This document shows positions 63,460-64,000 of a DNA stretch of 64,000 bases, piece after piece (positions within the stretch are counted from its first letter, which is position 1; each line of letters opens with the position of its first letter). Under the pieces are notes generated by a model. That model was given only the letters and a program-made list of their open reading frames with translations, was not told where the DNA came from and did not search any database. The position numbers and the translations under genes were made by a program. The DNA is from Acidobacteriota bacterium (GTDB lineage: Bacteria; Acidobacteriota; Thermoanaerobaculia; Multivoradales; Multivoraceae). The stretch lies in contig JAJCXN010000048.1 in assembly GCA_029263415.1 (NCBI GenBank), positions 139,169 through 203,168 of the forward strand, given 5' to 3'.

Positions 63460-63914
63460 CTACCTTGGGTGGTTGACGAGAAGGCTCGGATCGGGCCAAG
63501 CATGTTGAATACGCGGGTCTGGAAGATACTTCTTCGCTAGGGCGCGAAAGCGAGGCCACGACATCCGGTGGCACTGGCTGCGGCGACGCAATGAATGCAT
63601 CCAGTGCCGCTCAGCCTCCGTTCGGAATGTGGGCAAGGCCGCGCTGTTGGTCGGGACAGCGTGGTAACCGAAGTAGCCACGAAGCATCGAGCCTAGCCAG
63701 CGCCCTTGTGCGGGGACCGGGAAATGACGGCGACGCTTAAGCGAAGCCTTCACCTCCATTAGCCTCCCGCGCATGCGAGATGAGCTCGTGTGGCGGCGCA
63801 AAAGCAACTTGCCTGCATGGCTCCGCTGAAGGCAACAGCAAAGTTGGCGCTGTAACCCAAAGAATTGACTCAAACCCGCAAACCGGGAGAAGTTGGTTTT
63901 TCGCCTGGTCCGCT
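63460..63914 (-). pseudogene. ltrA: Group II intron reverse transcriptase/maturase, C-terminal fragment
   Basis: The frame is open from just after a TAG at about 63915 to the stop at 63460-63462. The C-terminal 110 residues match group II maturases: GKLLLRRHTSSSRMR, then GYFGYHAVPTN, HSLRRRSQCHRMSWPRF and PDPRIQHAWPDP. The reverse transcriptase domain with its YADD box is absent, so the protein is not functional. No continuation is found in other frames up to 64000. Confidence 0.85.
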
Positions 63915-64000
63915 AGCTTCATGCATGGACAGACGAACTCTCAACGAGCCCTTGAAAAGGCTATCGGCAAACCTTAGCTGTGCTCGCGACAACCAACCAG

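Larger units (their letters stand above)
63388..63914 (-). mobile_element. Truncated group II intron, 3' part
   Basis: On the minus strand the order is maturase C-terminus, stop codon, domain V hairpin, domain VI hairpin and a CCCTACCGCAACC-type 3' end near 63388. This is the end of a bacterial group II intron, class C-like by the domain VI and end sequence. The 5' part of the intron and most of its protein are missing, at least up to 63915, where the maturase frame is closed. Confidence 0.85.

Noticed and set aside
1-64000. tRNA, rRNA or CRISPR array
   Set aside because: No cloverleaf signature, rRNA segment or regularly spaced repeats with unique spacers was seen; the tandem 7-bp and 8-bp arrays have no spacers.

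Overview
The window looks like a piece of chromosome from a GC-rich member of the Acidobacteriota, possibly Thermoanaerobaculia-like. The evidence is a duplicated orphan ABC permease (ADOP type) translationally coupled to a PadR regulator, a TIGR02999-type ECF sigma factor next to a Ser/Thr kinase with a helical tail, a DUF1592/DUF1552 pair, many secreted serine proteases and amidohydrolases, and short tandem 7-bp and 8-bp repeats between genes. This assignment is inference from gene families; no rRNA or other taxonomic marker is present. I saw no tRNA, rRNA or CRISPR array.

Layout. 1-10.7 kb: the 3' part of a flavin monooxygenase fused to an esterase, a GSTCD-like methyltransferase, a PPOX flavoprotein, a large secreted cadherin-like protein with an IPTL-CTERM tail, and a 1342-residue secreted trypsin/VWA protein whose C-terminal half carries a duplicated GYFWFF module. 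10.9-19.6 kb: signalling genes (hybrid PAS histidine kinase, ECF sigma factor, Ser/Thr kinase) and an esterase divergent from a PaaX-type repressor. 20.7-26.7 kb: an NTF2-like secreted protein, a reductive-dehalogenase-like iron-sulfur protein without Tat signal, a YdbS/YdbT membrane pair in which YdbT is cut by an in-frame TAG, and a diguanylate cyclase. 26.8-38 kb: ADOP permease plus PadR, a second hybrid histidine kinase, an overlapping amidohydrolase / ECF sigma / membrane protein operon, and a MATE exporter with a glyoxalase-superfamily-like partner. 38.4-48.8 kb: S9 peptidase, a pentein-like secreted protein, PadR, UbiA prenyltransferase, a decayed sigma factor, asparagine synthetase and a sulfatase-fold lipoprotein. 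49.2-55.9 kb: a nucleotidyltransferase/XRE pair resembling a toxin-antitoxin module, a BlaI/BlaR1-type operon leading into an amidohydrolase-TPR gene, and a secreted trypsin-like protease. 56-62.9 kb: a two-component system and a LolA-like / DUF1592 / DUF1552 operon. 63.4-63.9 kb: the 3' end of a group II intron with a truncated maturase.

The most interesting regulatory picture is at 50.3-53.6 kb. A GACAATTGTC-type palindrome occurs both at the blaI start and just before the amidohydrolase gene, which suggests that a BlaR1/BlaI-like switch controls a secreted amidohydrolase instead of a beta-lactamase. Other leads are a monooxygenase-esterase fusion whose Baeyer-Villiger fingerprint histidine is Phe, the orphan RdhA-like protein, the NTase/XRE pair with a palindrome across its start codon, and three decayed gene pieces (kinase glycine loop, sigma region 4, group II maturase) that point to gene loss and mobile-element turnover.
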